Assembly: GCA_021738605.1 (NCBI GenBank) | Contig: JAIPBY010000106.1 | Location: 1-8,277 of the forward strand | Direction: 5' to 3' | Origin: Chitinophagaceae bacterium | Lineage (GTDB): Bacteria > Bacteroidota > Bacteroidia > Chitinophagales > Chitinophagaceae | DNA: 8,277 nt | Shown: in pieces, positions 5,585 through 8,277 of the stretch | Position numbering within the stretch: the first letter of the stretch is position 1 | Layout of the letters: each line of letters opens with the position of its first letter | The notes under the pieces: generated by a model | Seen by the model: only the letters and a program-made list of their open reading frames with translations | The model's database searches: none | What the model was told of the DNA's origin: nothing | Translations under genes and position numbers: made by a program

Positions 5585-8277
5585 TTATACAGCGTCAACT
5601 TGTACCTCAATCAGGGGGTTGTTTTCCAGAAAATCGGCCATTTCGTCATTCATTTCAAATCCTTTCTCCGTAGTCTTCATTTGAACCCTTAGCCTTTCCA
5701 CCTGGTCAATCATGATCAGCTTCAGCCGGGTTTTGCCTGGGTTTTTTTTCAGGTTGTTGTGAAGAAAAGCAGCATGGGATTCAGAAATGCTTCCCGCCTG
5801 AAGGGTAAGTTGCAGTTGTCTGGTGAAGACCCTTTTGATGGTTTCAAGCAGACAAATCTCTGAAACCCTGAAATTCCATTCATTCCTGCTTTCCCATTTC
5901 TCAAAGTTGCCTTTTACATGGATGCAGCTGCCAGCAATAAAATAATTGGAGAATTTCACATACATATCCCCAAACAGGGTAATTTCCACCTTGCCTGAAA
6001 AGTCTTCAATGGTAATACTGCCATATTTTTTACCTGCCCTTGAAATCTTGTGTTGGGCCGAAGTAACCAATCCTGCGAGTTTTAATGCCTGGTTGGGGCT
6101 TTTCTGCAGTTCAATGCCTCCTTTGAATTCATTGTAGTCATTGATGGGCATGATGCTATAGTATTTCAACTCAAACCGGTAATGATCGAGGGGATGTCCA
6201 CTAAGGAACATGCCTGTCACATCTTTTTCCTTTTCCAAGATTTCAGTCAGTGACCATGGCGGGCAGTCAGGAACCTTCGGTGGAGGGATCTCCTGCACGA
6301 GAGAAAGGTCTCCAAACAGGGTGTTTTGGTTGGAGTTTGTCTGTCCTTGCCAGATATTTCCGAATTTGATGATTTTTTCCAGTCCATTGGAGCTGTCTCC
6401 CGGTAGTTGAAAGAAATACTGTGCCCTGTGCAGTTCCGGAAAACAGTCGAAAGTTCCAGACATGGCCAGGCTCTCCAGTGATTTTTTGTTCACCGTTCTT
6501 TGGTTGACTCTTTTAACCAGTTCATAAATGGACACATAATGTCCATTCTTTTCTCTTTCTTCAATGATGGACTCCACCGCTGCTTCACCAACGCCTTTTA
6601 GTCCGCCAAGCCCGATCCTGATTTCCCCTTTTTTGTTTACCGCGAAGCTCTGAAGTGATTCATTAATATCCGGCCCGAGAACATTGAGCCCCATTCGTTT
6701 GCACTCTTCCATGAAGAAGGTAATTTTTTCTATGGATCCTGCATGATTCAGTACTGCCGCCATGAATTCTGAGGGATAATGTGATTTCAGGTAGGCCGTC
6801 TGGTAAGCGATAAACGCATAACAAGTACTGTGAGATTTATTGAAGGCATATTGCGCAAAGGCTTCCCAGTCTGTCCATATCTTCTGCAACTTATCTTCTG
6901 CAAATCCTTTGAGCAGCGCATTGCCAATGAATTGCCCTTTCATTTTATCAAGCACAGATTTTTGCTTCTTACCCATGGCCTTTCGCAGTACATCGGCATC
7001 CCCCTTGCTGAATCCGGCAAGTTTCTGCGCCAGCAACATTACTTGCTCCTGGTATACGGTGATTCCATAGGTTTCCTCCAGGTATTCCTGCATTTCATCC
7101 AGGTCGTAGGAAATGGCTTCTCGTCCGTGTTTTCGGTTGATGAAGTTGGGGATATATTCCAAAGGGCCTGGCCTGTAGAGGGCATTCATTGCAATCAGGT
7201 CTTCAAACTTGTCCGGCTTGAGGTCGCGCAGGTATTTTTGCATACCGGGGCTCTCAAACTGAAAGGTGCCGATGGTTTCTCCGAGTTGGTAAAGCCTGAA
7301 TGTCTTTGCGTCATCCAACGGTATCTTGTCTATATCGATTTCGATACCATAATTCATCTTGATGAGCGCCAGGGATGTTTTGATCACATTCAGCGTCTTC
7401 AATCCCAGGAAGTCCATCTTGATTACACCAGCGTCTTCAATCACACTTCCCTCTATTTGTGTAACCCACATGGGAGAATCCTTGGCGATGCACACGGGAA
7501 GCAGGTCAGTCAAATCCCTAGGGGCAATGATGATGCCTGCCGCATGGATACCGGTATTCCGCACAGATCCTTCAAGAATCTCTGCCTCGTGGAGTACCTG
7601 GCTTCTGATGTCTGTGCCACCATAAATATCGCGGAGCATCTTGGCATTTTCAATCTCATCCTGGTTCAGCGATTCTTTTTCAACAAGGCTGTCATCGCCT
7701 TTGAGCGAAGCATGCAAAAGCCTTTTGAGGCTGATGCCCGGTTTTTCAGGTACCAGCTTTGCGAGGATATTGGATTCAATTAGTGGAAGGTCCATTGTCC
7801 TGGCAACGTCCTTGATGCTCATTTTGGCGGCCATGGTACCATAGGTGACAATCTGAGCCACCTGGTTCTTCCCATATTTGTTTACCACATAATCGATCAC
7901 TTTCTGCCTGCCTTCATCATCAAAGTCCGTATCGATATCGGGCATGGACTTTCTGTCTGGATTGAGAAAACGCTCAAAAAGGAGCTTGTACTTGATGGGA
8001 TCAATATTGGTGATCCCAATACAAAACGCCACCACACTACCAGCGGCTGACCCCCTGCCGGGTCCAATGAAAACCCCAAGATCCCTTCCCGCTTTGATGA
8101 AGTCAGAAACGATCAGGAAGTAACCGGCAAAACCCATGGTTCTGATGGTGAACAACTCAAAATTCAGGCGTTCTTCTATTTCTGGGGTGATGACATCATA
8201 TCTTCTTTTTGCACCTTCCCGTGTGATGTGTTCAAGGTATTCATCCTGTGTAGCAAAATTCTTGGGTACCACAAAAT
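5585..8277 (-). CDS. dnaE: DNA polymerase III subunit alpha, DnaE type (partial, N-terminus outside window)
   Basis: This is the catalytic subunit of the replicative DNA polymerase. The window holds its last 896 residues. About 290 residues, including the PHP domain, lie beyond the right edge, which suggests a total of roughly 1,190, normal for DnaE. Numbering from the GTG codon at 8272, GPGRGSAAGS is at 70-79. The catalytic PDIDTDF is at 111-117, with D114 and D116 matching E. coli D401/D403. The third acid is D287 in KMDFLGLKTL. RNTGIHAAG starts at 238, ALYRPGP is at 364-370 in the fingers, and YQEQVM is at 407-412. A helix-hairpin-helix motif (GLGGLKGVGEAA) sits near 554-565. QNTLF at 649-653 resembles the internal beta-clamp-binding motif. 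An OB fold covers ~729-810, followed by a C-terminal domain of the kind that contacts tau. The catalytic residues visible here are all intact. The GTG at 8272 is an internal valine codon (FVVPKNF), not a start. The frame is open to the edge. Confidence 0.97.
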   Translation of the reverse strand, partial: FVVPKNFATQDEYLEHITREGAKRRYDVITPEIEERLNFELFTIRTMGFAGYFLIVSDFIKAGRDLGVFIGPGRGSAAGSVVAFCIGITNIDPIKYKLLFERFLNPDRKSMPDIDTDFDDEGRQKVIDYVVNKYGKNQVAQIVTYGTMAAKMSIKDVARTMDLPLIESNILAKLVPEKPGISLKRLLHASLKGDDSLVEKESLNQDEIENAKMLRDIYGGTDIRSQVLHEAEILEGSVRNTGIHAAGIIIAPRDLTDLLPVCIAKDSPMWVTQIEGSVIEDAGVIKMDFLGLKTLNVIKTSLALIKMNYGIEIDIDKIPLDDAKTFRLYQLGETIGTFQFESPGMQKYLRDLKPDKFEDLIAMNALYRPGPLEYIPNFINRKHGREAISYDLDEMQEYLEETYGITVYQEQVMLLAQKLAGFSKGDADVLRKAMGKKQKSVLDKMKGQFIGNALLKGFAEDKLQKIWTDWEAFAQYAFNKSHSTCYAFIAYQTAYLKSHYPSEFMAAVLNHAGSIEKITFFMEECKRMGLNVLGPDINESLQSFAVNKKGEIRIGLGGLKGVGEAAVESIIEEREKNGHYVSIYELVKRVNQRTVNKKSLESLAMSGTFDCFPELHRAQYFFQLPGDSSNGLEKIIKFGNIWQGQTNSNQNTLFGDLSLVQEIPPPKVPDCPPWSLTEILEKEKDVTGMFLSGHPLDHYRFELKYYSIMPINDYNEFKGGIELQKSPNQALKLAGLVTSAQHKISRAGKKYGSITIEDFSGKVEITLFGDMYVKFSNYFIAGSCIHVKGNFEKWESRNEWNFRVSEICLLETIKRVFTRQLQLTLQAGSISESHAAFLHNNLKKNPGKTRLKLIMIDQVERLRVQMKTTEKGFEMNDEMADFLENNPLIEVQVDAV

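Noticed and set aside
6830..7783. A 317-codon open frame on the plus strand, antisense to dnaE
   Set aside because: It lies fully inside the intact, strongly conserved dnaE coding region. It shows no recognisable domain, and its composition is that of a reverse-frame shadow. Such frames are common opposite conserved genes.
8270..8272. GTG as the start of the dnaE product
   Set aside because: The frame continues upstream to the window edge (Phe codon before it), and the protein would lack the PHP domain region. It is an internal valine.
1..8277. A novel multi-gene system, mobile element, CRISPR array or RNA gene
   Set aside because: I looked for direct repeats, transposase or integrase motifs, tRNA-like folds and defence-type domains and saw none. 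Four of the five genes belong to well-known families, and the gaps between genes are short (41-83 bp).

Overview
The window looks like a piece of a Bacteroidota chromosome. The evidence is a moderate base composition, the character of the encoded proteins (a large exported protein with an adhesin-like C-terminal part, and a Bacteroidota-style Wzx-like flippase), start sites without obvious Shine-Dalgarno sequences, and two copies of the octamer TAATTTTG, which fits the Bacteroidota -7 promoter element TAnnTTTG. A marine or freshwater Saprospiria/Chitinophagia-like source would fit, but I cannot place it more precisely from sequence alone.

All five genes lie on the minus strand, so transcription runs from right to left. 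From the right edge they are: dnaE (window edge to 5585, missing its N-terminal PHP region), a small thioredoxin (5501-5184), a MOP-superfamily polysaccharide flippase (5127-3628), a concentrative nucleoside transporter of the NupC/CNT family (3586-2288), and a large secreted protein (start at 2213 or 2231) that is still open at base 1. The last gene fills the whole left quarter of the window. It is easy to miss because its stop codon is outside the window. There is no gene-free stretch over 100 bases, and coding density is high.

The regulatory layout falls into three parts. dnaE and trx are separated by 83 bp that holds a good -7 match for trx. trx ends in a strong intrinsic terminator (5131-5162) whose T-tract finishes 3 bases before the flippase start codon. 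A second TAATTTTG directly abuts the 5' arm of that hairpin, so the flippase promoter and the trx terminator seem to share sequence. The flippase and the nucleoside transporter are 41 bp apart and probably share a transcript. The secreted protein follows after 74 bp, with only a weak promoter candidate.

Functionally the genes are mixed: replication (dnaE), thiol redox (trx), envelope glycan export (flippase), nucleoside uptake (CNT) and an exported, cysteine-containing surface or extracellular protein. I see no mobile element, CRISPR array, tRNA/rRNA, defence system or obvious horizontally acquired segment. Most of the window is ordinary core genome. The points that deserve a second look are the terminator/promoter overlap and the uncharacterised secreted protein.
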